DNA from: Neocallimastix lanati (nom. inval.) | Lineage: Eukaryota > Neocallimastigomycota > Neocallimastigomycetes > Neocallimastigales > Neocallimastigaceae | Length of the DNA stretch: 22,500 nt | Direction: 5' to 3' | NCBI GenBank assembly: GCA_016946835.1 | Contig: JACVTC010000307.1 | Coordinates: 1 to 22,500 of the forward strand | In this document: positions 1 through 8,277 of the stretch, piece by piece | How the letters are laid out: every line of letters starts with the position of its first letter | How positions within the stretch are numbered: position 1 is the first letter of the stretch | Translations under genes and position numbers: made by a program | The notes under the pieces: model-generated | Seen by the model: only the letters and a program-made list of their open reading frames with translations | The model's database searches: none | Told to the model about the DNA's origin: nothing

Positions 1-345
1 TATCTTATTTTATATTATCAATATCAAACTTTTATTAATGCTATTACATATTCATATTAATAATTAATATTTAATAATTAATTATTTTATATAAATACAT
101 GTTTAAATCTTTGATTAATCCTTTGTAGGATTATTGTATTTAAATTATAGTATAATTATATAAAATAATAATGTAATAAAATATTATTAAGATTAAATAA
201 AATTTATATTTTAAATAAAAACTTAATTATAAAATTTACTAATAACATATGTTTTAAATAAGAGTAAAATTAAGTTATTAAATAATTAATATAATTTGGC
301 ATCTTGACCTAATCGTTAAGACCAAATTATCTTAAAACTTTAACA
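1..345 (+). mobile_element. LTR fragment, 3' part (LTR family B)
   Basis: This is the downstream part of an LTR cut by the window edge. It matches 18336-18684 almost base for base, including the segment ATCCTTTGTAGGATTATTG and the segment TTTGGCATCTTGACCTAATCG, and it ends in AACTTTAACA like the complete copy. Its terminal CA lies at 344-345 and is directly followed by the AAATT target duplication of the next LTR. No coding potential. Confidence 0.85.
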
Positions 346-349
346 AATT

Positions 350-1078
350 TGTTAAAAAGTAAACAGGTTGAATTTAACGAGGAATCAGGTTGATATATCT
401 ATATAATATAACTATATAGATATAAGTAAATTACTAAAATAAAAGAGTTATAAAGTTAAATTTGTTAATTTAACACTTAATTAAAAACTAATAATTGGTT
501 TGATATGATAAAAATTTTTATTTATTAATAAAAATATATAGTTATATTATAATAGGTTAACTATAACCTTACAAAGGAAAAAGAAATTTGAATTTTCTTT
601 TTATACTTTGTAGGTTTGAGAATATTGATAATAATAATATAAAGTTGATAATAATAATTTAGTATAAGAATATGTTTAATATAAATAAATTATATTTTTT
701 AATCTAATATATTAGCTAATATATATAATATAATATTAAATTTAAATATTTAATATAGTAATTAATAATTAATAATTAATTAAATCAATATAACATAAAT
801 TAATACATAAACATTAATTTATGAATCAAGGATGACATGACCAAATGATTCATGTTAATAATATTTTATTTATTAATAATATTTAAGTTTAATATGATAT
901 CATTAGAATCAGTAGGCCTAAGCTGTTCCTAAGATGATCAAATAACTTATAATATTATAAAATAAATAAAATTTAAAGAATAATTAATGAATTATAAATT
1001 TTTATTAATTATTTTGTTTTTAATAATTTTAATTGAAATTAATTGAAATTGAAATTTAATTCAGTTTTAATTTCAACA
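350..1078 (-). mobile_element. Solo LTR, inverted, with 5-bp target duplication (LTR family B, divergent)
   Basis: Read on the minus strand it starts TGTTGAAATTAAAACTG at 1078 and ends in ACTTTTTAACA at 350. AAATT stands on both sides (345-349 and 1079-1083), a 5-bp target-site duplication typical of LTR elements. It is a divergent relative of the LTR at 18027-18684: the TTTCAA repeats and ATTCAG block, the TAGGCCTA region and the terminal block around TTAACGA align. No internal region is left, so it arose by LTR-LTR recombination. It sits 67 bp upstream of tRNA-Arg and has inserted exactly at the 3' end of the LTR at 1-345. Within it are an 11-bp hairpin (395-405 / 413-423) and a longer imperfect one around 568-616. 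Confidence 0.8.
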
Positions 1079-1145
1079 AAATTATTAAAAATTTAATTAA
1101 AAATATCATTATTATTCTATTCTTTATTAAAAAATATAAGCAGAA

Positions 1146-1219
1146 GCTCGCGTAGCCTAATCGGATAGGGCGTCAGACTTCTAATCTGAAGATTGCGGGT
1201 TCAAGTCCCGCCGTGAGTG
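1146..1219 (+). tRNA. tRNA-Arg(TCT)
   Basis: Complete cloverleaf of 74 nt. The 7-bp acceptor stem GCTCGCG / CGTGAGT has two G-U pairs. The anticodon stem TCAGA / TCTGA encloses loop CTTCTAA, giving anticodon TCT, which reads the Arg codon AGA. The T arm is GCGGG TTCAAGT CCCGC. The internal promoter is intact (A box TAGCCTAATCGG, B box GGTTCAAGTCC). CCA is not encoded, as expected for a eukaryotic nuclear gene, and there is no intron. An LTR insertion ends 67 bp upstream. Confidence 0.97.
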
Positions 1220-1225
1220 TTATTA

Positions 1226-1243
1226 TTTTTAAAAATTTTTTTT
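1226..1243 (+). terminator. Pol III T-run terminator of tRNA-Arg
   Basis: T5 at 1226-1230 and T8 at 1236-1243 follow the tRNA by 6 and 16 nt, as expected for RNA polymerase III termination. Confidence 0.8.
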
Positions 1244-1269
1244 AATTTTTATTAATAATAACAAAAATA

Positions 1270-1341
1270 TGCCTATTGACGGAATCGAACCACCGACCTT
1301 CGCTTTACAAGAGCGACGCTCTACCACTAAGCCAAACAGGC
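1270..1341 (-). tRNA. tRNA-Thr(TGT)
   Basis: Complete 72-nt cloverleaf on the minus strand. Acceptor stem GCCTGTT / AATAGGC (one G-U pair), anticodon stem TCGCT / AGCGA with loop CTTGTAA, so anticodon TGT, reading the Thr codon ACA. The T loop is TTCGATT and the discriminator base is A. A T5 tract (plus-strand A5 at 1263-1267) just downstream serves as the Pol III terminator. It is divided from tRNA-Arg by only 50 bp and converges with it. Confidence 0.97.
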
Positions 1342-1471
1342 ACTTAGTTATTAATTATAATAATCATATGTAAGAAACTCTAATAAAAAGAAAGTTTATT
1401 TTTTATATTGATTGAGTTTTATTATTAAAAAAAAAATAAAGAAAAATACTTATTTAAATAGACGAAAATTA

Positions 1472-1730
1472 GAAAAAGTAGAAGACTGTTATATAAAAAT
1501 AAGTTTTTAAAACACAAAATTTTATTAAAAAAAATTTTAAACTTTAAATTTTAGGTTATCATTATTTTTAATATTTATCTTTATTAATAGTTTTAATAAT
1601 CGAAAAAGTAGAAGACTGTTATATAAAAATAAGTTTTTAAAACACAAAATTTTATTAAAAAAAATTTTAAACTTTAAATTTTAGGTTATCATTATTTTTA
1701 ATATTTATCTTTATTAATAGTTTTAATAAT
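1472..1730. repeat. 130-bp perfect tandem duplication (two units)
   Basis: Units 1472-1601 and 1602-1730 are essentially identical over about 129 bases, both starting GAAAAAGTAGAAGACTG and ending TTTTAATAAT. Each contains a TATA-like stretch (TTATATAAAAATAAG). The near-perfect identity in AT-rich DNA implies a recent duplication. It lies directly beside hairpin A of structured repeat copy 1. Confidence 0.95.
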
Positions 1731-1835
1731 AATAATTCTTGATTTCTGAAAAAACAGAAATCAATCGTTATTTTATACTTTTTTATTTATTAATTAATCT
1801 TATTTTATATTTATTTATTATTATTATTTTTTTAT

Positions 1836-1964
1836 CATGTGTCTGTTTAATTAATTAATTATTATTATTTTTTTTTTCATGTGTCTGTTTAATTAATTAA
1901 TTATTATTATTTTTTTTTTTTCATGTGTTTATTTAATAATTATTTAATATAATATATTAATTAT
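1836..1964. repeat. Three tandem units of 42-44 bp
   Basis: CATGTGTCTGTTTAATTAA begins at 1836 and 1878, with a slightly changed third unit at 1922. Each unit ends in a run of T. This is an expansion inside structured repeat copy 1 that copies 2 and 3 lack. Confidence 0.85.
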
Positions 1965-2100
1965 TTCTTAATTAAGCTATTGTTTGCTAGTCAGCTGTTG
2001 TATCTTCAGGAAAAGACTAGCAGAAAAACCTGAAGATTTTCTTAATTGTATTAAATTAGAACGAATTATTTCAAAGAAATTTATAATTTAATTTAATTTA

Positions 2101-2345
2101 ATTATTATTTAATATTATTGTGAAAATAATTTTAGAATATTAAATATTAATTTTAATTTATTTATTATTTAATATTATTGTGGAAATTATTTAGAAGAAT
2201 TTTAAATTTTAAACATAATTGTATTTGTGAAAATTCTATTATTATTTTTTAATATTTAATATTATTATACTTACGTATTTTAATTTTTTAATTAATAAAA
2301 TTTATATTTAGATTAATTTGTAATTAATAAAATTTATATTTAGAC
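2101..2345. repeat. Short degenerate tandem repeats
   Basis: A 60-bp unit containing TTTAATATTATTGTG occurs at about 2107 and 2167. A 32-bp unit containing TTAATAAAATTTATATTTAGA occurs at 2291-2312 and 2323-2344. No coding signal. Confidence 0.7.
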
Positions 2346-2380
2346 TAAGAAATATAGAAAATATTTCTATATTTCTTACA

Positions 2381-2396
2381 TTGCTCCCTTTAGAAA
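2381..2396 (-). promoter_or_regulatory. Candidate polypurine tract of the gag-pol element
   Basis: On the minus strand, just downstream of the gag-pol stop, the sequence TTTTCTAAAGGGAGCAA is immediately followed by TGTAAGAAATATAG. A purine-rich tract followed by TG is the usual arrangement for plus-strand priming at the start of a 3' LTR, so the 3' LTR would start at 2380 and run leftward. No identical TGTAAGAAATATAG exists upstream of the gag-pol, so the LTR pair cannot be confirmed. Confidence 0.5.
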
Positions 2397-2416
2397 AGAT
2401 TTTTGTGAAAATCTCT

Positions 2417-5400
2417 TTAATTATTTATGTTATTATTAACTTCTATTAATTCCTTCTTTCTTTCCGTATAGGGTTCCAATTGGGAGATATGAAATATCGG
2501 GTGGAGATGCATGTTTTCTGGTAATTCCAACCGATAATTCATTCTTCCCCGTTCTTCTAAAATTCTAAAAGGGCCAAGATATTGATTTGACAGCTTTTTA
2601 GCAGGCTCATTTGTGAAATAATAACGTTTGAGCCAGACTTTATCGTTAACCTTAAGAATTGGTCCAGAAGATTTTTTATTGTCTCCGAATCTTTTAAAAT
2701 CTTCCTTAGCCTTAATTAAGTGTTTCTTTAATGAGTCAAAGTGGGCAGCCCAGTCACGAGTAAGAACGGAAGCATTATCTTTTAAGAGGATTGGAGGAGA
2801 ATCAATGTTGCAGCATGGGTTGAATCCATAATTGGCGTAAAAGGGGGATTTACCAATTGATTTATGTAAGGAATTATTGTATGCGATTTCACACAAGGGA
2901 AGATAAAAACACCAATCTGTTTGGGCAGAGAAGCAATAACAACGTAGATATTGTTCGATCACTGAGTTTGCTCGTTCGATTTGTCCATTACTCTGCTGAT
3001 GGTGAGCTGTCGCAAGGCTCGGTTTAACACCTAAGGAGTGGCATAAGGAAGTCCAGAATTCGGATGAAAACTGGGATCCATGATCCGAAACAATAACTTT
3101 TGGGAACCCGTGATAGCGAAAAACGTTAGCAAGAAGAAGTCTTGCAGTTAATTCAGTTGAAGGTACATCTGAACAAGGGATCAGATGAATCATCTTGGTA
3201 AGGTGATCCGAGACAACCATGATACACGTACAATTTTGTGAATTGGGGAGAGAAACAATGAAATCCACACCGATGATTTCCCAAGGTTTGCTGGGAACTG
3301 GTAATGGTTGGATTTTCCCGTACGGCTTATGGCGGCGTATTTTGTTCTTCCCACAAACTTCACAAGAGTATACATAATTTTGAACGTCATTACGCATATT
3401 TGGCCACCAATAATAGCGCTTTAATTTTTCAAGAGTCTTATTGACACCTTGGTGACCATTAACTGGTGTGTCGTGGAACGACCTTAAGATGTTAGGTTTT
3501 AATGGAAAAGGTACAATGATCCTTTTCTGAAAGTGAAGGATTCCTTCAACTATGCTAAAAACAGAAGATTTTAATTGGGAGTCTTTATTTTTTAGTTTTG
3601 AGAAAATGTCTCTACAATATTTGTCTTTTTTCTGAGCTTCTATCAATTTGTTAATATTTTCTATAGTAGTACAACAGAAATCTTCTTCTTTTAAAAGAGT
3701 TGTTTTGATAGATTTTTTACCATCTTGCAATTCCTTGTAGTCTGGTCTCCTGGAAAGTGCATCTGGTCTGCTGTTTTTTTCTCCAGATCTATATGATATT
3801 CTGTAATCAAATTTTGAGAGAAATAAACCCCATCTTATTTGTCTTTGGTTTAAGTGATGAGGTTTTTTGAAATAGAGTAAGTTTTTATGATCTGTTATAA
3901 TTTGAACTGGTAGTTTTGAACCTTCCAAGTGATGTCTCCACACTTCTAATGCGGTTATGACAGCTAAAAGCTCTTTATCATATATAGTATAATTAGATTC
4001 AGTTAGGGTCATGGATCTAGAATAAAATGCTACTGGGTGAAGCTGATTATCTTCTTCACTTTTTTGAGACAAGATACATCCAACGGCGAAGTCACTTGCA
4101 TCTGTTTCTACGATGAATTCTTTATCTGGGTCAGGATGAATAAGGAGTTTGTTACTTTTGAAGGATTCTTTTAATCTAGTAAATGCTTCATCGGCTTTCT
4201 CATTCCATATGTACTGATTATCCTTTTTTAATAATTTTCTGAGTGGCTCCATGATTTGAGCAAAGTCTTTTATAAACCTCCTATAGAAATTGCATAAGCC
4301 AAGAAAGCTTTGAAGTTCCTTGAGATTTTTTGGAACGGGCCACTCTAGAATAGATTTCAGCTTATCTTCATTCATAATAAGTCCTTTAGAAGAGATTCTG
4401 AATCCTAAGAAATTTGTTTCCTGGACATGGAAGTTGCACTTTTCTAATTTTGAGTATAATCCATTTTCTATTAGCCTACTCAATATGAGGGAAACATGAC
4501 TTGTATGTTCTTTACTACTTTTAGAATAAATAATAATATCATCCAAGTAGATTTGAACAAATCTTCCAATAACATCAGAGAATATATCCTGTACAAAGTG
4601 TTGGAAGACTGAAGGTGCATTTCTTAGCCCGAACGGCATTACTAAGTATTCGTAATGTCCTATGGGAGTCCTAAACGCCGTCAAATATTCATGTCCTTCT
4701 CGTATTCTTATTAAATTGTATGCTGATCTGAGATCCAGACGTGTAAAAATTACCGCACCCTGGAAGGATTCAATAAGATCATTTATCCTTGGTATAGGGT
4801 AACTATTTCTAATAGTAATTGAATTCAACTTGCGATAGTCAACACAAAGTCTTAACGTCCCATCATGTTTTCTTACAAAGAGAACTGGAGCACCAGCGGG
4901 TGAATTCGACTTCCGAATAAATCCCTTATTTAAATTTTCATTTATATATTCCTTTAAGGCTTTCATTTCTGTGATGGATAAAGAATATATTGGACCGTAG
5001 TATAGTTGACTTCCTGGGATTAAATCTATAGACATGTCATAATTTCTGTGGGGTGGCAATTTGTCGGCTTCTTTTTTCTCAAATGTTTTCTTTAAATTGA
5101 AGTAATATTTTTCAACAATTTCTTTTTTTGTTTCAATGCTTTGTTCTTTAGTACGTTCAATAGGGATTTCTTGTAAAGCAGCACAAAGATCTACATCATT
5201 TTCTTCATTAAGAAGATTATCGTAGACAATTGTATCGTCAGGGACTATAGAAGCAGTGAAATCTTTAGAATGGAAGATAAATTTATTCCCTTTTGCTGAA
5301 TCACAATGTTTTGCACAGTACTTTTCTAAGAAGTAAATAGTATTTTTTTCAAAATTTATATAGGGCTTATGTTTGTTAAGCCAATCTCTTCCTAGAATTC

Positions 5401-6478
5401 CAGTAATTCCTTGGAGTTGTAAACTGGCAATATTAAATTCAAATGTTTCATGGTGATCCATAAAGCTGAGTTTAAGAGGTTTAGTCACATACTTAATATT
5501 CATAGATTTTCCATTTGGTAGTTGAATGTTAACAGGAGATGGTAGACCAGAATACGGAATCTTATTTATTTTAACGAAATTTTGACAAATGAAACTTCTG
5601 GAAGAGCCAGAATCTATTAATAATTTAATTTTAATTTTATCATTGTTGACTACAAATAAAAAAGTGGAGGTCATCATATTTTTCTTGTTAGGAGTGAAAT
5701 TTGCTGATAATAAATTATCAATTTTACTTTTCTTATATTTCTGATAATTTTTATTTCTATATTCACTCCTTTTGGATTCGGAGAATTTCCTTTTGTGATA
5801 GGTATCCTTAGGACTTTTATCTTTAGACTTTAGGTTGGTTTCCAAATAACATTTCTTATCCAATGTGATAATCAAATTAGTAGCTTCAAATAAGTTAGAA
5901 GGCCGTTCGGCTTTATCAAATTCTTTTTGAACTTCTTCTAGGAGTCCTCTTCTTATTAAGTCAATGTAAACTCCATCATTCCATCCAATTCTTTTGGCAA
6001 GCCTTCTAAATTCTATAGTATAAAAGGCTGCCTTTCCAAGGGTCCTTTGTCTTAAATTTAATAGTTTTTCAATAAGAGAATACCTCTGTTCTTTGCTATC
6101 ACCAAAATTGTTGATTAGTAATTCTTTAAATTTCTCATATCCAAGTGTTTGAAGAATCCCTTCTTCCTTAAGAGATAAACCCCATTTTTTTGAAGGACCT
6201 TGTAATTTGTGAATTAAAAAAGAACATTTACTTTCTTCAGCAGTAAAAGAATTTGGGTGGTCATGGAAAAAGAGCTCACATTGGCTAATAATTTCTATCA
6301 TATTCAAGTTATTTTCATTTTCTTTTTCTTGTGTTAGTATGCCATTGGGTGAGAAGAAGGTTGGAATATACTCCGTAATAGTTGAAATTAACTTTGATGT
6401 TTCATCCGGCTTATTTTTTGAAATGGAAATGTCATTATTTCCATTGTTTTCTGAAGTACATGCAATATTAATATTCAT
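2417..6478 (-). CDS. Ty3/gypsy-type retrotransposon Gag-Pol polyprotein
   Basis: An uninterrupted 1353-residue reading frame from ATG to stop. Order: gag domain at about 60-215, then a basic linker at about 215-265 with no CCHC zinc knuckle; aspartic protease DSG at 289-291; reverse transcriptase at about 515-700 with LDLRSAY (Asp582) and YLDD (644-647); RNase H with Asp793, Glu836, Asp863 and Asp906; integrase zinc motif His1002, His1009, Cys1039, Cys1042; integrase core Asp1072, Asp1132, Glu1168, with 35 residues between the last two; GPF motif near 1302 and HPIFHISQLEPY near 1326. It ends about 15 residues later, so there is no C-terminal chromodomain. The protease-RT-RNase H-integrase order defines Ty3/gypsy elements. 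All catalytic residues are present, so the protein may be active. It is clearly richer in G+C than its flanks. Gag and Pol are fused in one frame, so no frameshift is needed. Confidence 0.95.
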   Translation of the reverse strand: MNINIACTSENNGNNDISISKNKPDETSKLISTITEYIPTFFSPNGILTQEKENENNLNMIEIISQCELFFHDHPNSFTAEESKCSFLIHKLQGPSKKWGLSLKEEGILQTLGYEKFKELLINNFGDSKEQRYSLIEKLLNLRQRTLGKAAFYTIEFRRLAKRIGWNDGVYIDLIRRGLLEEVQKEFDKAERPSNLFEATNLIITLDKKCYLETNLKSKDKSPKDTYHKRKFSESKRSEYRNKNYQKYKKSKIDNLLSANFTPNKKNMMTSTFLFVVNNDKIKIKLLIDSGSSRSFICQNFVKINKIPYSGLPSPVNIQLPNGKSMNIKYVTKPLKLSFMDHHETFEFNIASLQLQGITGILGRDWLNKHKPYINFEKNTIYFLEKYCAKHCDSAKGNKFIFHSKDFTASIVPDDTIVYDNLLNEENDVDLCAALQEIPIERTKEQSIETKKEIVEKYYFNLKKTFEKKEADKLPPHRNYDMSIDLIPGSQLYYGPIYSLSITEMKALKEYINENLNKGFIRKSNSPAGAPVLFVRKHDGTLRLCVDYRKLNSITIRNSYPIPRINDLIESFQGAVIFTRLDLRSAYNLIRIREGHEYLTAFRTPIGHYEYLVMPFGLRNAPSVFQHFVQDIFSDVIGRFVQIYLDDIIIYSKSSKEHTSHVSLILSRLIENGLYSKLEKCNFHVQETNFLGFRISSKGLIMNEDKLKSILEWPVPKNLKELQSFLGLCNFYRRFIKDFAQIMEPLRKLLKKDNQYIWNEKADEAFTRLKESFKSNKLLIHPDPDKEFIVETDASDFAVGCILSQKSEEDNQLHPVAFYSRSMTLTESNYTIYDKELLAVITALEVWRHHLEGSKLPVQIITDHKNLLYFKKPHHLNQRQIRWGLFLSKFDYRISYRSGEKNSRPDALSRRPDYKELQDGKKSIKTTLLKEEDFCCTTIENINKLIEAQKKDKYCRDIFSKLKNKDSQLKSSVFSIVEGILHFQKRIIVPFPLKPNILRSFHDTPVNGHQGVNKTLEKLKRYYWWPNMRNDVQNYVYSCEVCGKNKIRRHKPYGKIQPLPVPSKPWEIIGVDFIVSLPNSQNCTCIMVVSDHLTKMIHLIPCSDVPSTELTARLLLANVFRYHGFPKVIVSDHGSQFSSEFWTSLCHSLGVKPSLATAHHQQSNGQIERANSVIEQYLRCYCFSAQTDWCFYLPLCEIAYNNSLHKSIGKSPFYANYGFNPCCNIDSPPILLKDNASVLTRDWAAHFDSLKKHLIKAKEDFKRFGDNKKSSGPILKVNDKVWLKRYYFTNEPAKKLSNQYLGPFRILEERGRMNYRLELPENMHLHPIFHISQLEPYTERKKELIEVNNNINN

Positions 6479-6538
6479 TATGAAATAAAAATAAAGTGAA
6501 TGTATAGAGTATAATATATTTTTTATAAAAATTATAAT

Positions 6539-6540
<2 letters not shown>

Positions 6541-6586
<46 letters not shown>
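6541..6586 (-). repeat. 46-base T homopolymer (A46 on the coding strand of gag-pol)
   Basis: Uninterrupted T from 6541 to 6586. On the minus strand it is A46, about 60 nt upstream of the gag-pol ATG and about 160 nt downstream of hairpin A of structured repeat copy 2. It could be a genomic record of a poly(A) tail, or simple slippage in AT-rich DNA. Confidence 0.9.
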
Positions 6587-6588
<2 letters not shown>

Positions 6589-6740
6589 TTTATTATAAGA
6601 GATTTAATGATGCCAATATTTCATAAAATTTTTATTTATATTAAAATATTTTTTATTAAAAAATAATTTTTATTAAGATTTTGTTATTTCTAAAATAATT
6701 AAAATTTTATTTTGTTTATTATTATAATTATATTCTTATA
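6587..6740. other. AT-rich gap; possible primer-binding region of gag-pol, unproven
   Basis: On the minus strand TTGGCATCATTAAATC (around 6607-6622) begins with TGG as a tRNA-primed binding site would, but I cannot match it to a tRNA end seen here, and no TG...CA LTR end is obvious beside it. Otherwise nothing is recognisable. Confidence 0.25.
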
Positions 6741-6749
6741 ATAATAACT

Positions 6750-7388
6750 CTTAATTTTCAAAATAAAGAAAATCAAGAATTATTTATAGTAAAGTTCCAA
6801 ATCTTAATGAATAACTTTTTAGGAAAAGATTTGGGAGAAAAACCTAAAAAGTTTAATGATTAATTATTAATAAAATTGATCATATGTTAATTGAATAAAA
6901 ACCGATATTTTCCAATCGGAAAACTTCAATTAACGTTTGTTTTATTTAAACAATGTCAATTATACATGACATTGTTTTATTTTAATTAATTTTTTAAATA
7001 TTAATTATTCTTTTTTCATTTGATTTGTTACATTATGATTTTTAATATAATTTTATAATTATTTCTAAATTATAATTCTATAATTTATATTAGATTTGTT
7101 TAAAATTATATTAATGTAACAATTATTTAAATTAAAACTTAACATTTAATTATCAAATGAATTTTAACAAATATAAAAAATATTAATGTTTAATTATTTT
7201 AATATTATTAATTAATACAATGATAAAGAATAATAATTTTACAATATTAATTTTAAATTATTAATAATAATTTTATATTAAAAATATTTTATAATAAAGT
7301 TAATAAATTTTATTAAATAATTATTATTTTATTTAATAAAGATTAATAATTATTTTTTATTTTAATAAAAATTAATTATTATTCTTTA
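6750..7388. other. Structured repeat, copy 2
   Basis: Same order as copy 1. Hairpin A CTTAATTTTC (6750-6759) / GAAAATCAAG (6768-6777), one mismatch. Pseudoknot P1 TTCCAAATC (6795-6803) / GATTTGGGA (6828-6836) and P2 AACTTTTTAGG (6813-6823) / CCTAAAAAGTT (6843-6853), with loops of 9 nt, AAAA and GAAAAA. Hairpin E 6857-6865 / 6874-6882. Hairpin D: outer stem GTTAATTGAA (6886-6895) / TTCAATTAAC (6925-6934), internal loop TAAAAA / AAAAC, inner stem CCGAT (6902-6906) / ATCGG (6915-6919). Hairpin F AAACAATGTCA (6948-6958) / TGACATTGTTT (6967-6977). Terminal hairpin 7337-7352 / 7373-7388, then ACA. Most stem sequences differ from copies 1 and 3 while pairing is kept. No ORF. Confidence 0.65.
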
Positions 7389-7390
7389 CA

Positions 7391-8088
7391 AAAATTTGAT
7401 AAATAACCAAATTATAAATTAAGAAAAATCAATAAAATGGAATAATAACCCTCTTCATTAGTTATTGATAATTATAAAATAATATTTTAATAAAAATAAA
7501 TTAAAAGATTTAAAATTACTAAATAAATATTATTTTAATTTAAAGAACAATGTATTTTATATTAAATTATTCTTTTATTTTACTTTAACGATTTTAAATT
7601 AAATCTCAGTTTAAATTGATATTAATATTAATTAAAAAGAAACTTATTAATAATAACAAAATTGTTTATTTTATCTTAAAAGTGTTTACTTAAAATAATT
7701 ATATAGTTTTATTTTAAATAATTTAAACTTAAAAGAAAAATATAAAAACATGTAAATATTTCTTTAAAAATAAAAAATCAGAATTCAAGAATTAAAAATT
7801 TAAAATTTAAGTTTTAATAAATTATTTTCTCTTATTCTCATTTATTTTAAATACTTTTTATTAAGAATATAAATATTCAAAATAATAAAAAGTACAATTT
7901 TATATTGATAAATAAAGTTTTATTATAAAAAAAAAAAAAAAATATTCTTTTCTTATTTTAAACTGTAGTGTTTTAATTAACATTTTTGTGTTAATAACTA
8001 CCCTTTTAATTGACAAATTATTATCACTTTTAGAAGTAAATTCTAAATTAAGATAATAATCAACATTTGTCAAAGTTTTTGTAAGAAA
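7391..8088 (+). repeat. Repeat X, copy i
   Basis: An AT-rich repeat that begins right after the terminal hairpin of the structured repeat (TTTGATAAATAAC near the junction, as in copy iii). It shares with copy iii an identical 33-base segment (7732-7764 = 16127-16159) that includes TATAAAAACATGTAAATATT and looks like a core promoter. A small hairpin ATTAACA / TGTTAAT with loop TTTTTG is at 7976-7995, and the ACTT/ATTAA structured hairpin closes the repeat. It could be an LTR-like end or a separate non-coding element. Confidence 0.55.
8010..8073. other. Structured hairpin S2, copy i (ACTT/ATTAA internal loop)
   Basis: Outer stem TTGACAAA (8010-8017) / TTTGTCAA (8066-8073); middle stem TTATTATC (8018-8025) / GATAATAA (8052-8059); internal loop ACTT (8026-8029) / ATTAA (8047-8051); inner stem TTAGAA (8030-8035) / TTCTAA (8041-8046). 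The same loop recurs at 11116-11142 and 16530-16560 between stems of different sequence. Confidence 0.65.
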
Positions 8089-8128
8089 TAATAATTATTC
8101 AATAATGAATAATTAATATTTCTTATAA
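8089..8128 (+). repeat. Terminal-type hairpin starting TGTAAGAA
   Basis: TGTAAGAAATAATAATTATT pairs with AATAATTAATATTTCTTA downstream (17 of 18 positions). It resembles, in the opposite orientation, the terminal hairpins of the structured repeat at 2346-2380 and 15570-15615, so repeat X copy i is bracketed by TTCTTTACA on the left and TGTAAGAA on the right. Confidence 0.5.
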
Positions 8129-8275
8129 TGTTAAAGTTTTTAGATAATTTGGTCTTAACGATTAGGTCAAGATGCCAAATTATAGTAATTAATTAATAAT
8201 TTAATTTTACTCTTATTTAAAACATATTGTTATTAGTAAATTTTATAAATAAATTTTTATTTAAAATATAATTTT
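8129..8275 (-). mobile_element. Truncated inverted LTR fragment (LTR family B)
   Basis: On the plus strand TGTTAAAGTTTTTAGATAA, then the blocks GGTCTTAACGATTAGGTCAAG and AAACATATTG: the reverse complement of the last ~147 bp of the LTR at 18027-18684. Similarity stops where the pol reading frame starts. A rearrangement joined the two, as the fragment is in the opposite orientation to the ORF. Confidence 0.85.
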
Positions 8276-8277
8276 TA

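Larger units (their letters stand above)
1739..2378. other. Structured repeat, copy 1 (hairpin, pseudoknot, terminal hairpin)
   Basis: Elements in plus-strand order: hairpin A, TTGATTTCTG (1739-1748) with CAGAAATCAA (1755-1764); H-type pseudoknot with stem P1 TGCTAGTC (1985-1992) / GACTAGCA (2015-2022) and stem P2 ATCTTCAGG (2002-2010) / CCTGAAGAT (2029-2037); loops of 9 nt, AAAA and GAAAAA; a weaker hairpin D (2051-2058 / 2084-2091); and a 15-bp terminal hairpin (2346-2360 / 2364-2378). Compared with copies 2 and 3 the stems have different bases but the same fold and loops. A three-fold 42-bp tandem repeat separates A from the pseudoknot here. The block lies where the 3' LTR of the minus-strand gag-pol should be. 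Transcription and strand are unknown. Confidence 0.6.

Noticed and set aside
1985-2037. Group I intron core or hammerhead ribozyme
   Set aside because: The conserved P-Q-R-S core words, the CTGANGA and GAAA cores, and twister-type core words are absent; the interleaved stems alone are not enough.
2628-3390. Two plus- or minus-strand frames of about 66 codons inside gag-pol
   Set aside because: They overlap the 1353-codon frame in other phases or on the other strand and have no domain content.
6795-6853. Calling the pseudoknot itself a classical ENE
   Set aside because: The strand between the two U-tracts pairs with sequence outside the hairpin, not with itself, so the topology differs from an ENE; only hairpin D has the ENE layout.
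1440-7394. Annotating 1440-2380 and 6600-7394 as a matched LTR pair of gag-pol
   Set aside because: The fold is similar but the sequences do not align as LTRs of one insertion would.
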